This document shows, piece by piece, positions 1-10,900 of a stretch of 28,788 nucleotides of DNA. The stretch comes from Chlorokybus atmophyticus. Its lineage: Eukaryota > Streptophyta > Chlorokybophyceae > Chlorokybales > Chlorokybaceae. A model generated the notes under the pieces. That model was not told the origin of the DNA and made no database searches. It saw only the letters and a list, made by a program, of their open reading frames with translations. The number at the start of each line of letters is the position of its first letter. Position 1 is the stretch's first letter. The DNA is taken from assembly GCA_009103225.1 (NCBI GenBank), contig RHPI01001428.1, positions 153,699-182,486 on the forward strand, given 5' to 3'. Made by a program: the position numbers and the translations under genes.

Positions 1-27
1 GGGGGGGGGGGGGGGGGGGGGGGGGGG
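1..27. repeat. Poly-G homopolymer at the window start
   Basis: The first 27 bases are all G and then give way abruptly to ordinary sequence. Such a run at a contig start is more likely a sequencing or assembly artefact than biology, but the sequence alone cannot decide. Positions 28-274 show no gene. Confidence 0.9.
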
Positions 28-274
28 AAATGCATCATACACAACGCCGTTGTGCCATAGTTGTGCCAAGGAGAGCTATTTGGCTTGTTTGATATCTTAG
101 AACGTGACTTTCACTCCTGGCGTGAAGAAGCAGTAGTTCCCATAGTTGTAGCCTAGCACCCTAGTGCAGAGTTGTGTATAGATCAGCTTGTATTTGTACA
201 CTTGTATTGTAATTCAGTTGGGTGCTGGGCATAGCCACCATGCTATTGACCCATACTATGGGTCAATAGTTTTG

Positions 275-1048
275 CTAGGGGGTCGCTAGTAGCGACTCCC
301 TAGCAAATAGGAAGTCGTTAATGTATGACAGTACACGGATGCCTTGTACACGCCAATGGCGCACCAATTGCTTCATGACCTTTGTGAACACAAAGCACGC
401 CGTGCTCAACCCCAATGGCAACGAGCAAAAGTTGTACACTTTGCCCGCAAAAGACAACCTAAAGTAGACCAAAAAGGCGGGGTGTATGTTCACTTCATAA
501 TAGCCGGACTTCAAGTCCGTGGAGAACAACCAGTCCTCGGGCTGCAGTAAGTCTGAGATGCTGCGCACAACCTTATACTTGAATGGCGTGTTCATTAAGT
601 AGGAGTTGATATAGCGCAAGTCCATGATGAGGCGCAGCTTGCGGCCATCATCGACCACGTTCAATGGGCTCACCACGAGGGGTGACACACTATTGTGCGG
701 CCCCACTATGCACTGGGTTGGCGATAGCAGCCGCAGTGAAAGTCGCAAACCCATGCACACCCTTGTGGTCGGTGAATGCCCAACCGCGAGGTGGGTCAGC
801 CGCCCATGTAGCTTGTACCCGTACTCCACCCACGATAGCACCATTGTAGGTTCACAAAGTTCACGCCATGCTGGCAGGGCATACCGCAGTCAATTCTGCA
901 TATCAGGCCCCTGAATGGTGAGGTTGGCAGGGACGCGAGCAAACTCATGGTGTTTCATCCAGGCCTCCACCAACTTCCACTCTATTGAAGTGTAGTCAAG
1001 GGCCACAATGCACGCTACCTCCGTTTCTGCCCCCCGTATGTGCAACAT
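275..1048 (-). pseudogene. Decayed reverse transcriptase of a DIRS-like retrotransposon
   Basis: Read on the minus strand, one frame from 1048 down to 275 gives a reverse-transcriptase palm of the DIRS/Ty3 type. The block reading LRLIMDLRYINSYL is followed by STDLKSGYY (motif A with its catalytic Asp), then SLPLGLSTACFVFTKVM and GIRVLSYINDF. The order and wording are those of DIRS-group enzymes. The copy is dead. Motif C, normally Y-x-D-D, reads Y-I-N-D, so a catalytic Asp is lost. An in-frame TGA lies at 890-892. Between about 700 and 780 a neighbouring frame (WAFTDHKGVHGF and following) fits the family better, suggesting compensating indels. No RNase H or tyrosine recombinase domain is visible before the window edge. 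I infer an old element inserted on the minus strand. Assignment to DIRS rather than Ty3 rests on remembered family motifs. Confidence 0.75.
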
Positions 1049-1076
1049 GTGAGTGCATGCACTCCCATCTTGTAAT

Positions 1077-1232
1077 GGTCATAACTTTTGCAAACGATGT
1101 CTGATTGGGACGTTTATGGTGTCAAAGGAAAGCGTCTGTCAGCGCCCAATTTGCCAAGCGAGTTTGAATAATGGAAGCTTGCCGGGGCCTTAAACGACCT
1201 TGCCGGGGCCTTAAACGAAAGTTATGAGCCCA
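1077..1232. repeat. Short tandem repeat inside a 10-bp inverted repeat
   Basis: A 21-bp unit beginning CTTGCCGGGGCC occurs twice in tandem at 1178-1198 and 1199-1219. The segment is bracketed by TCATAACTTT (1079-1088) and its exact inverse AAAGTTATGA (1218-1227). It lies upstream, in element orientation, of the DIRS-like fragment and may be part of it. Confidence 0.6.
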
Positions 1233-2477
1233 ACAATGTGCAACCATAGCAAACCGTGTATGAATGTCATGTTCTTCGGCTCTGCATGAGCGTCACAGCA
1301 TCATAGTGATGAACCCAAAACGTCATTGCATTTGGAGGGCTATTTAAGCCCTCAAAAAGAAATCACAGGCAATACATGCGCACAAGTGTATAGCAACTTG
1401 GCTGTCATGACACAGCTGTGGGGCTACTATGAGAGCTAATGGCCCCCACGCCCTGCAGGCTCACGGCAATGGGCACGCAGGTACGCAGGCTTCCTGCAAT
1501 TGTAGCAGGTGCAAACATCCCACTGGCCCCCAGTCGAAGCTGCTTGAGAGCGCTTTTATAGCTCGTTTTCCCCGCACCAAATGCGTATGACCCTGAGTAG
1601 CAGGGGGGATACTGGCCCCGGCTTTTATTAGTGTGGTAGGCTGGCTTTGCCTTGGGCGTGAGCTGCGCGGCAGCCACGTCCTTCAACGCCTTTTAAGGTG
1701 ATTTGCCTCAGCATCATCTATTGCGAGGGGGTTGCCGCACCGGCTCGTCCACAACTTTTCAACCATGCTTGTTGGCCACTTTCACGTAGTGGAACTGGTT
1801 ACACACCTCAACAAATACTGCGCATTGAGCAGATAAAAGCAACACGGGTTGCATGCTCACACGGGCCCAAAGCCACCGAGTCTAGCGCCAAGCGCACCCC
1901 CAATTCATTTTTAACCCTACCATGCGCATGCAAATGCAGATGTTGTGCCCTGTTGTGCTCATTCCCTTGCCGTGAGGTAGTCATAATGTTGGTACAGGGG
2001 TGAACATGCAATGGTGTTAAGTGCGGGCCCCTCCCCCACTCTCCGGATATGGGGGGAGGAGGGATGCAGAACACATGTAGCTAATAGAATGTGTGTAGCT
2101 ATACGGGCTGGTGCCTTCATAAGGCCCATAATGCACGCATGTGCAAGCTTGCGTGGGCCCGCGCCCACTTCATCATGTGCCTACATGCGCTTGCGTATGG
2201 CAGTGCTCAACAGAGAATGAACCAATTTCATGTTCTTTTTGCGGCCTTGCGGCGAAGTGGGGGTCCTCGCGAAGGTATGTGGGCGCTCAATACTAGGAAA
2301 ATGCCGCCGAGCCGAGATGAGCCGTCACCTTAAGGTGTTGTCGAGCCCGCTTCTTCAAGTTCTCCTTCCAAGGGGTAGCGGGCTCGCTGAAGCGGGTGGC
2401 CATGGCCGCCACTCGAGCGTTGAGGTTGGTGGAGTCGCCATTGTCGCGACGAAGGATGCTCACAAGCAGGGGTGGGT
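1233..2477. other. No gene assigned; probable retroelement interior
   Basis: Only short open frames occur here, none with recognisable domains. The best is a minus-strand frame at 1405-1686 rich in Lys, Ser and Ala, which could be part of the retroelement polyprotein. No intact gene is supported. Confidence 0.4.
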
Positions 2478-2791
2478 GGGCTCGTCGGTGACGGGCTTAT
2501 GAGGGATGGCCGGCGCCTTCCCACGCTTTAGGCGAATGTTCTCCGCCTCCACCACCTCCAACCTCCTCGCCATGTCCTTCGCGAACAAAATAAACGGGTG
2601 GTAGAGCTGCTTGAACTTGGGGCCCGCTTTTGGCTCTTTGGGCGAAAGTCCTCATCCGACTCCTCATCGGACTCCTCATCCTCGCCTCCACCACCACCCT
2701 CCTTATTCACCTCCTCTTCTCTCCTTCCTTTCTTGCAACTTACAACTCGCGCCTGGTGAGTGCTTGTGCCCCCCAAGTGCCCAAGGCACAA
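2478..2791 (-). pseudogene. Coding-like remnant, possibly the gag region of the DIRS-like element
   Basis: The minus strand carries a low-complexity Glu/Asp-rich stretch (repeated DEES, about 2690-2640). One frame over, it is followed by a helical segment with the heptad-like string DMARRLEVVEAENIRLKRG (about 2580-2525), ending at a stop near 2480. The two pieces sit in different frames, so a frameshift separates them. The position 5' of the reverse transcriptase on the same strand is where a DIRS or Ty3 element carries gag, and an acidic plus coiled-coil protein would suit that role. That is inference: no zinc knuckle or capsid motif was seen. Confidence 0.3.
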
Positions 2792-2820
2792 GAGTCTTAT
2801 AAACTATCAACGAGTTTTTA

Positions 2821-2856
2821 AGTTCATGAGCGCGCATTGCATGCGCTTCATGAACT
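2821..2856. repeat. Imperfect hairpin
   Basis: AGTTCATGAGCGC pairs with GCGCTTCATGAACT with a one-base bulge, giving a stem of about 13 bp over a loop of about 9 bases. It lies just outside the gag-like stretch and has no obvious gene context. Confidence 0.6.
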
Positions 2857-3458
2857 CGTATACTAATGCAAGCGCGCTGGTGCTTGTAAGTTTTCTATGA
2901 ATAGGGAATATTGAGCGCAACGCAATCAATCAGGTACATGCATGACTCTGACAACATAGTGCAAGGCATGTTCCGCTACGGCTGGAGGTAAGTGCTTTAA
3001 TGATACCGCAAACTATTCTAGTGCACACCTCGCTTGTTAACTAGCGGTTGTGATTGCCTATGCGTATGCTCTTCAGAGGTTGCTTGCGTATGTTGTATGA
3101 ACTTGACAAGCAGTTGTAGAATTTAATTTGTAATAATACGTGCTATGCACCGTGCAGTGTGACATACTATATGAATGACAACAACATGTTGTTCTTATTT
3201 GAGTGTGGGGCCAAGTTAAGCTTTTTCATAACATATGTGTATAAGTGTGGGCTTTTTCACGCATATATTACTTATTACAAAATAATAATAATCTTCATAC
3301 TTGCATACAATACTTCATGTCTTATTCAACCGGGATTTTGCATGCTGCACATTATTGATGTTAAGTACAATACCATGACAAAGGATCACGGATGTACAAA
3401 CACTTAAATGCACAGCCACGCGCGCGCGTGCACATACATAGCCAGTGCACTACTGGAA
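2857..3458. other. AT-richer stretch without a gene
   Basis: This interval is richer in A and T than the gene-bearing parts. It has one hydrophobic 82-codon plus-strand frame (3159-3407) with no recognisable motif. I see nothing that supports a gene. Confidence 0.5.
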
Positions 3459-3562
3459 GGCGGGGGGATTCGGCACAGCACTGCACTCCATAGCACTGCA
3501 TAGTCCTTGCTGTCATCGCTCCATCTCCACTGCATACTAACAACCCTTCTGCTCTACCTCGG
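3459..3562 (+). repeat. Left copy of a diverged direct repeat flanking a reverse-transcriptase relic
   Basis: This segment, starting GGCGGGGGGATTCGGCACAG and ending near CTTCTGCTCTACCTCGG, matches 7005-7094 in the same orientation with several substitutions and indels. The two copies bracket the interval holding the plus-strand reverse-transcriptase relic, so they are candidate terminal repeats of that element. Confidence 0.65.
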
Positions 3563-3756
3563 ATGCTGGTGTGGGACGGCTTGATGGTGAAAGCTTGATG
3601 GTCCAACTCTAATTATCCGGTACCTATCCTTGATGCATGCATTAAGAATTCACAAGCATTAGCGCATGCATATAGCAGAGGCGCTGCAACACCACCGACC
3701 ATGTTGCAAAGTGGGACGAATGCATGCGGTGTATGTGTCGGGCATACTACTAGCTG

Positions 3757-4968
3757 GAGTTGCCGGAGCTTAAAATATTGCGAAAAGGAAGAGCTGAGCA
3801 ACTCTTTGCCTCTGATGCTCTCATTCCCTTTTATGTGCGCACAGCATGCACCATTTTATATATGTTATGTATTAGCTGGATCGGGGCATGCGTACATATG
3901 TGGGTTTTTCTAGCAGTACTCCCTTTGCTCTTTTCAAACAACATATGCAAAAAGAAACTGCTGCTGATGCAACTCCTCTTGCAAAAATCATGCAGACATC
4001 TGGGGTGCATACATGGGGCATTTCCTATGAAGCATAAGCCGCTGCTAAACGGCATGGGCAAGGCGCAGTGGCAGAATGAGGCGCGGGAGCAAGAGAAGCA
4101 TTGGATGCAGCTTCTGTGGATGCAAGCCCCTCACGGCTACAATTAGGATACAAAAAAGTTTACAAGGTCACGAACTCCTTACAGCCAAGCACATGTTGCT
4201 GTCAAGCATTGTGCATTGGCTTTCAACCAAGCTGCTACGAGTGCTGATGTTAATGCTGTGTTTGAGCCTCATGCACGACTGCATACTTGCACTGACTACG
4301 GCCGTTGATTGAGATACTTGCAAGCATGCATGTTTGTGAAACGTTTCAACGTGCAAAAGTTGATGCAGCACAACAGCAGAGGGGTACCGCAGCATTGTTC
4401 AATATTCTCGTTGAATGAGAAGATTGAGCAATGCATGCTTGATCTTCTCAAGCGCTATGCTCAAAAAAATATAAGGTTGGACGAGTCCAAAGCACGCTCA
4501 ACTTCAGGCCCTTCAACAACGCAATGCTACGCTACCCCAAACCAGCAACAAACATCGCCAACAAAGTACTCATCGCCTGCAAGTTTTTAAGTATGGCAAC
4601 TGATGCTCCGTGCAGGCGGCTATGAACTACGCAACCGCAACGTTAGCAGTGCCTCAACACTTACAACCTGCTTAGACGGATCCCTTGGTCGTATGGAAGT
4701 ACAACTGTACTTCATTTAAGGCGCTGTGCAATCGCTCACCATTGGTGACACGGGTAACCACATAGCAGCTGGTAATCTCTATATAATGCTATGGTTGCCA
4801 TACACACTTATGTATGCTGATATCACTCATGCTGCTCCCGCTCATTTTGTTACTTGTGAATATCCACCAGCACGCTCACCCATGGCCCACAGTAATAGTG
4901 CATCAACAATAAGTGCACTATTGCTTTGTGGCACCAAGTTCAAGCTACATGCGCTAGCAACAATGTAG
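3757..4968 (+). pseudogene. Decayed plus-strand open frame, unidentified
   Basis: Reading from 3760, one frame continues for about 400 codons with only four internal stops (4144-4146, 4306-4308, 4588-4590 and near 4717-4719) before a TAG at 4966-4968. About twenty would be expected by chance at this base composition. Stretches such as FNVQKLMQHNSRG and LDLLKRYAQKNIRLDE look protein-like, but I recognise no domain. Since a reverse-transcriptase relic follows on the same strand inside the same pair of direct repeats, this may be the N-terminal part of that element. It could instead be an unrelated dead gene. Confidence 0.35.
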
Positions 4969-5274
4969 GCTTGCTTGCGCGCCATTACAATTGCGCTACA
5001 TCAGTGGGCGGAAGCTTGTGAAGCACGGCAGCACTGACCTGGTTTACTGCGTGCATAGATGATGTTGCGATTAATGTTTTGCAAGCACAAGCAGCAGCAA
5101 CACCACCACCCGTGGCACCTGCCACGTAGCACTTGCACATGTCTGTGCGGGATACTACCATCACTAACTACTTGCATCATTATTCTGTCATCACACAGGT
5201 GGACAAGTCCGCATCCACCTTGCAATCATTGTAAGCGTTATTCAAGCGTCAGTCAGTAGTACTTACAATGTCTA

Positions 5275-6649
5275 CACCAGCGTATGAGGTGTGGCAACAA
5301 CCTCTGGCAGTTGTTCTGGTTGCGCATGCTGAGTTCATGATCAGCGTGACACATGACTTTCGTTAACATCAGCACAACTCTAAGCCACGGCTACATCATC
5401 TATACCTTATCGCCAAGCTACACAAGATTTTACCGAAGTTGCAATTCACCAAATGCTGCTATAGCATAGCAGCTGCACTCAACACAACACTGTCAGATAT
5501 GTGTCAGTGTGATTATGTCGTGTACAAATGTTGTGTGAACGTGATGGATGATGTGTAGGTTGAACCAATGCAAGACCCACCGCGCTTGCATTTTAATACT
5601 TCAAGGACTCCAATGGACTTCAGCGCCTTTGACCCACCTCCACACAACCTGTACCAAACAGGCAAATCGTGAGTTTTTGCAGTTGGACACATGTGACTTC
5701 ACTACTCTCTGTACCTACTCGAAACATGCTGATCTGACTAGTATCATCGACATATTCATGCATGAGATATTCATTGCTTACATGCATATGCACTGTAGGG
5801 CCACTACCCTGCATGTGACAGTGGTCGCAGGTGTTGTCACACAGAGATGGGCCATGTACACTACAATCAAGCAACAGAAGGTGTAATAAAAGGTCTTGAT
5901 GAGCATCTCGTGCACACATTGCTGCTGATTGTGTGCTCAAAGCTGTTGATACAGACAGCAAGCGATCGGCTGCATAGGCATTGGATTAGGAACCCTATGG
6001 GCAACCTAGCAGAGGTGTATACTATAATAGTATTGCAAACTATAATCTTGTTGCCTATGAGCTTAGATGGCTAAGACGCCTACAGCCCTTGGTGGATACA
6101 CCGCTCTTCTCAAGCTGGCTAAAGGTGTTCACAGGTTTCTGATTGATCTTCTGTTTGTGGATATGCATGACTTGGCACAATTTATGTACATGTCAGAGGC
6201 TGCACTAGGGTATGAAATCTACCCGCAACACATGTTGACATTGTCACGCACAACGTAAAGAACAGCTATCCCTTTTTTGAACATGCTCATTTTGCAGACG
6301 ACAGGTAATTGCACCAGAGTTACAACAAGCTTCGAAAAGCCGCATTTGCAGCAGTGCCGTGATGAGAGCACCACATCCACTCTCTGCTTTTGCGACTGCA
6401 ACCAAGCTGAACGTGGTGGTTGCACAAACTGTTAGGTTTGTACGGCTCCGTACTTTCAGACCACACTTCGTGCAGGAAATGAAGCAAGCAATAGTTGTAA
6501 CGACCTTCTATGGCCATAACAAGAAGCACCTCCTTGATAGATTGAGGGCGAAGATGGTAAGCCAGCAAGTTTATATCTATGACGTGACACCGTTGCACTT
6601 GTACTACATGAAGTACATGCATGTCGTACAGGCGTACAAGGACGCATGA
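5275..6649 (+). pseudogene. Frameshifted Penelope-like reverse-transcriptase relic
   Basis: Consecutive plus-strand patches in changing frames line up with one reverse-transcriptase fold. At 5397-5456 the frame reads HLYLIAKLHK, the 'K-x-H-K' signature preceding the fingers of Penelope-like enzymes. Near 5680-5770, one frame over, LDTCDFTTLCTYSKHADL matches motif A (DFTTLYT-I-H-L). Near 5990 PMGNLAEVY recalls the PMG block. At about 6138-6245 HRFLIDLLFVDM followed by EIYPQHMLTLSRTT matches motif C and the strand after it, with the usual I-D-D changed. After a single TAA (6256-6258) the same frame continues with IPFLNMLI, and at 6359-6649 VAQTVRFVRLRTF resembles the thumb. At least four frameshifts plus stops make it non-functional. 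No endonuclease domain was seen. Family placement rests on motif order remembered from the group, not on a search. Confidence 0.55.
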
Positions 6650-7004
6650 GGCAATCGCGGTAACGGTGATTATTATGGCATTTCACAGGTAAGCGATGGT
6701 GAGTGCACGTGAGGGGAGCAGCTGGCCTGCTTTCATGCAAGCCATGATTTTCGTGCTTGTGCTAGTGTGTGTGCATAAGTGCACTTGCCTTGTGCTGTGC
6801 TGCTGCTGTGCTAGGTTGTGTTCATGTGTCCATGTTGCGCCTTGTCTTGTGACTGTAAATGGCTGTAGCTACATGACCGTTGCTGACCCAATGGGCTGTG
6901 AGAATCTTTGCACTGGCAATTACAGGTCTTTGTCGCAACTACAAGACAGGATGCTCTACCACCCAGTAGCAGCCACAAAGATTGCAAGCGGAGGAGAGTC
7001 AGAG

Positions 7005-7094
7005 GGCGGGGGGCATTCGGCACAGCACTGCACTACATAGCACCATCGCTCCACCTCCACTTGCGGGACTAACACTCCTTCTGCTCTCCCTTGG
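7005..7094 (+). repeat. Right copy of the diverged direct repeat
   Basis: This is the partner of 3459-3562. Both share GGCGGGGGG, then ATTCGGCACAGCACTGCACT, then CATCGCTCCA-CTCCACT and CTTCTGCTCT. It lies about 350 bp downstream of the last recognisable reverse-transcriptase block. Confidence 0.65.
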
Positions 7095-7119
7095 TACTCT
7101 AGGATACATAGAGTCCTTG

Positions 7120-7151
7120 CTTTCTACCCAAGCCATGCGCTGGGTAGAAAG
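7120..7151. repeat. Perfect 11-bp hairpin
   Basis: CTTTCTACCCA (7120-7130) is followed by a 10-base loop and its exact inverse TGGGTAGAAAG (7141-7151). It sits just beyond the right direct repeat and may mark the end of the element or belong to an RNA structure. No transcript evidence is available. Confidence 0.75.
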
Positions 7152-7906
7152 GCACGCACTTATAGCACTAGTGTAGCAGTAGTATAGGGCCCCCGGGGTG
7201 GTAATAGTTGGTTTGCTCTTTGCGGCCTGCTTGTTGTGGGTGACTTCCTTGTCATTGTTGGCTTGCATTGCTGGGACAGTGTGTGTATGTGTATGTGTGC
7301 ATGATGTGCACATTGATTTATAACTTATATACACAGCCACTGCGCAAGTGACTACTACTGCCGTTGATGCCTGCATGCATGACTTACTAGAGGAAGGTAG
7401 GAGTAGAGGTAGAGTAGAGAGTAAGATTAGCCCGCTGGGCGTACATGCAGCATGAAGGTGTGCAGTATATGCGTGCTGTTGTGCACACGCAACATTGCGC
7501 AACAACCACATGCACACCACTCAAGCATCGCATGCATACTAATATACACTTCAACTAGTAGTCACCACCGGGCTAACATCTACTATACTACCCAACATCC
7601 ACTAGCCCTCCCTGTCAGACAAGCATGCACAGTCACACGTGGTCATTACCTGCACCACGGCCGTTGTACAGGATATGCACGAAGCAGTCGTGTGTAGCGT
7701 GGTATATGATGTGAACATGCATGTTTATAGTAGCCACACGCTTATCTTGTTCACATATGTGGTAACACAGCTTTCACAAATCAACCACGAAGCAACTACC
7801 TGACTATGTACTAGGCTTAACGAACTGATGACACGCTCATGAACATCGCCTAATTTCAAGTAGTAACAACACTAGCAGCAACAACACTAGTTACTACCGA
7901 GGCGCT
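7152..7906. other. Intergenic, 3' side of the ABC1 kinase gene
   Basis: This interval contains a degenerate TG-rich microsatellite (about 7277-7300) and no supported coding frame. The lowest few hundred bases probably include the 3' untranslated region of the minus-strand ABC1 kinase. I could not place a polyadenylation signal. Confidence 0.5.
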
Positions 7907-10900
7907 CTAGCGATCTGATAGTACACGCTCACTCCACGACAACAGAAAATCTCTTCCAATGTTGGGGAGATCTGCAAAGCAAGTGCCACTTGTCACTTCA
8001 CAGCGATAGTCACAAGATACCGACAGTGCCAACAAGTCTATCCGCAACTGACCTCTGATCATGTCCTGCACGAGACGCTGCGGCTGCAGATCCGAAGAGA
8101 CCGTCCCGAGCAGGTGAGTGACCTCACCAATGTGCAGCCTCTCGCCTTCCGTAAATGCACGGATGAGCTGCTGGCGAAGGCCCTCATCCCTCAGCACCAC
8201 CAACGCGCCGTCTTTGACCGTTCCGGTGAGGTCCAGAGTGCCTCCAACTCCCTCTTTGGCCAGCTTTATTAGGTTCTCAAGCCGTGCCCACTGAAAGCTG
8301 CCATTCCTGAACAAAACCTGCACAGCAAGAGTCACCATCGCAAGCATGCAGGCGTCCAAGCCACCTTTTGCTGTATCAGAACATCTCTACTCTACGCGGG
8401 TCATCACATGTTGCTGGAAACAAACCGGGTGCGAAGGGAGGGTGCACACCTGGAGCAGTCGGTCTCGTAGGGCGGGGTCCGGGTCCGTCAGCAAGCGTTT
8501 GGCAACATAAGGATACGCCACTTCCAAGAACTTGAAATTCGGTTGCAGCGTCAAGCAGATGCCCTCTTGCGTGAGTAACGACCGAATGACCAGTGCAAAG
8601 CGCTCTGGTATGCGGATAGGGTACTGGAACACAAGCTTATTGAACTTGTCTGTGACAGTCCTGAAGTTGAAGTCCGCCATTGACTTGCCTGCAGTGAAGC
8701 ATAATCAGACCGACAGGCAAGTGTACGGCTCACCAAATCACAACAGCTGTGTAACGAGCCATGAGCCCATCCAGAATAAGTACAGGTTACCGACTCATAA
8801 TAACTGTGTCACAAGCTATGAGCACAACTAGAATGAGTGAAACTTCTGCGCTTACAATGGAACGACAAATGCACCTGTCGAGTCTTGCCAAATTTTCTCA
8901 AGCGCAGGAACAATAGGAGTGATGTCTGTGCCAGGGGCAAGGAAGCCCAGGCGGCTGAAGTCACCAGCCATCTCAACATAATCCTCGTTGACAGCATGTA
9001 CCACAGCATCTATAAGAATTTGCTTGTTCAGCTGCGCAGAGACGGATGTCAGTCGTCACGATTGAGCTCCATAGATTGATTGTGGGGCTCTGCAATGGGT
9101 ATGTGCGTGGACAATATGTTAAGCAACCACTGCATACCTGGCTAAGCTCTGCCACGTTGCCAAAGTCCACATACGCAATGCGCCCATCGCGCATGGCAAA
9201 CAGGTTACCTGGCTGACAGTTTGCACGAAACGGCGTTGGCATGATAAAGCGGCACAACATGCACAAAAGAGTTACTGCTGATACTTACATGTGGGTCACC
9301 GTGAAAAAGGCCAAACTCCAGAAGCTGTCGCAACGCTGAGCTGACCCCAACAGTGATGAAGCGTGGGATGTCAATGCCTGAAGGTGGTCATGTGGTGCGT
9401 GAGTGATGACCACTGATGCACCAATGCTCGAGATACGGCTCTACTACAGGCAAACATATCAACGAGGCATGCGCAATCATCCCACCTTCGCTCTTGATGC
9501 TAGCGATATCCGTAAGCTTGACCCCGTCAATCCACTCCATCACTAAAACCTGAGGACCTGTCAACTCCCGGTAGCACATGGGAATTTTCACATAGGGGTC
9601 ATTCTTGAAGTTCCCATAGAAATCTAGCATGTTGCGCGCTTCCTGTGCAAACAATGTCAACAGTGTCAACAGTGGTATGCACATAATCATTGTCACATAC
9701 CCAAGGATAATGACCCCAACGCACACCTGCACATAATCCAGCTCTTCCAGCAGCTTCTCACCAAACTCGTCGACAATGAGCTGCAAAGACCGCGGACTGC
9801 TTAGCTCGCAAAGCTCTAGCATGGTCACTATACGAAATACCCAAACAGGCAAGAGACACATTGTTGCGGCTCACCTGTGCATTGCACCCCAAGTGCTTCA
9901 TTGAATACGAGTTCACTAATTGTGCCAAAGTGCGAAACAAGAACAGATCCATGTAAATGATGGGCTCGATTCCAGGACGCTGCACTTTGATGGCAACATC
10001 GGCACCTGGTGCGACAGGCGAGTCGTCTCTTATCCGTCCTTTGTACACCTGTGCGTCATCACACAACACCAATTCCAATCTCATGTGCTACTACACATCA
10101 CACGCAGCTTGGTTACCTCAGCAACAGCTCAACGCAAGTACCTGACCAAGTGATGCTGCTGCAACCGGCTCTGGTGAGATGTAAGCGAACACTGACGAGA
10201 TTGGCCGCCCAAGCGACTCTTCAATGATCTCGTAAGCTTGCTGAAACAGAGGATCTGCCTCAGAGACAAATCTTGGCTGCTCTAACCATGCAAGTTTGTA
10301 CCCGCCAACATACCCTGCTTGGGAATGCCGGCACGTCATCTTGCAGCCTACACAGCTCGTTCATGTAGTCATCACGAATGATATCTGGTCGGTTGGCCAG
10401 CACCTAAACATCATGTATGAGCGCATCATGACCGCACATTGAAGGAGCGCTGCAAGATGCCACAGCATGACACTGAGAGAGCCACTACCTACAGGGTAAC
10501 AGCGTCACACCGTGATTGCATTACACAATAGGCTTCTTACCAAGGGTGTGACTATGCATAGACAAATAACAGCGCTTTTCCCCCTGACCACTATATCATG
10601 CCCTTCAAACCCGCATTATCCATCAAGGCAACCTGCGGCTCTGTACCTGGCCTGCTTTGATAAATGATGGCCCCAGCTTCACAAGCATTTGTCGAAGTTG
10701 TGCTGATCGCAACTGCACATTGATGGCGTCTCTGCCCGTGAGCTCGTCCAGCCATAACCTGGAAAAGAAGCCCGCCAGAGTGGTGCACATTTGCGTGCCG
10801 CGAGCGAGTACTTGCAAAGCAGCCAGGGGAGAGCTCAGCACCCTGTCGCGAACCTGCATGTACCATTGCGTCACATGGTTATTTCGACTGTTGACCAGTG

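Noticed and set aside
6696-7040. Cys/Leu-rich plus-strand frame considered as a membrane protein
   Set aside because: Composition follows the TGTGC-rich local sequence, the frame overlaps the right direct repeat, and there is no conserved motif.
7277-7300. TG-rich run considered as a promoter element
   Set aside because: It is an imperfect microsatellite and lies on the 3' side of the nearest gene.
9388-9861. A continuous minus-strand frame through ABC1 kinase exons 6-7
   Set aside because: The frame runs through an intron (9643-9726) whose removal restores the family sequence LDYVQ-EARN.
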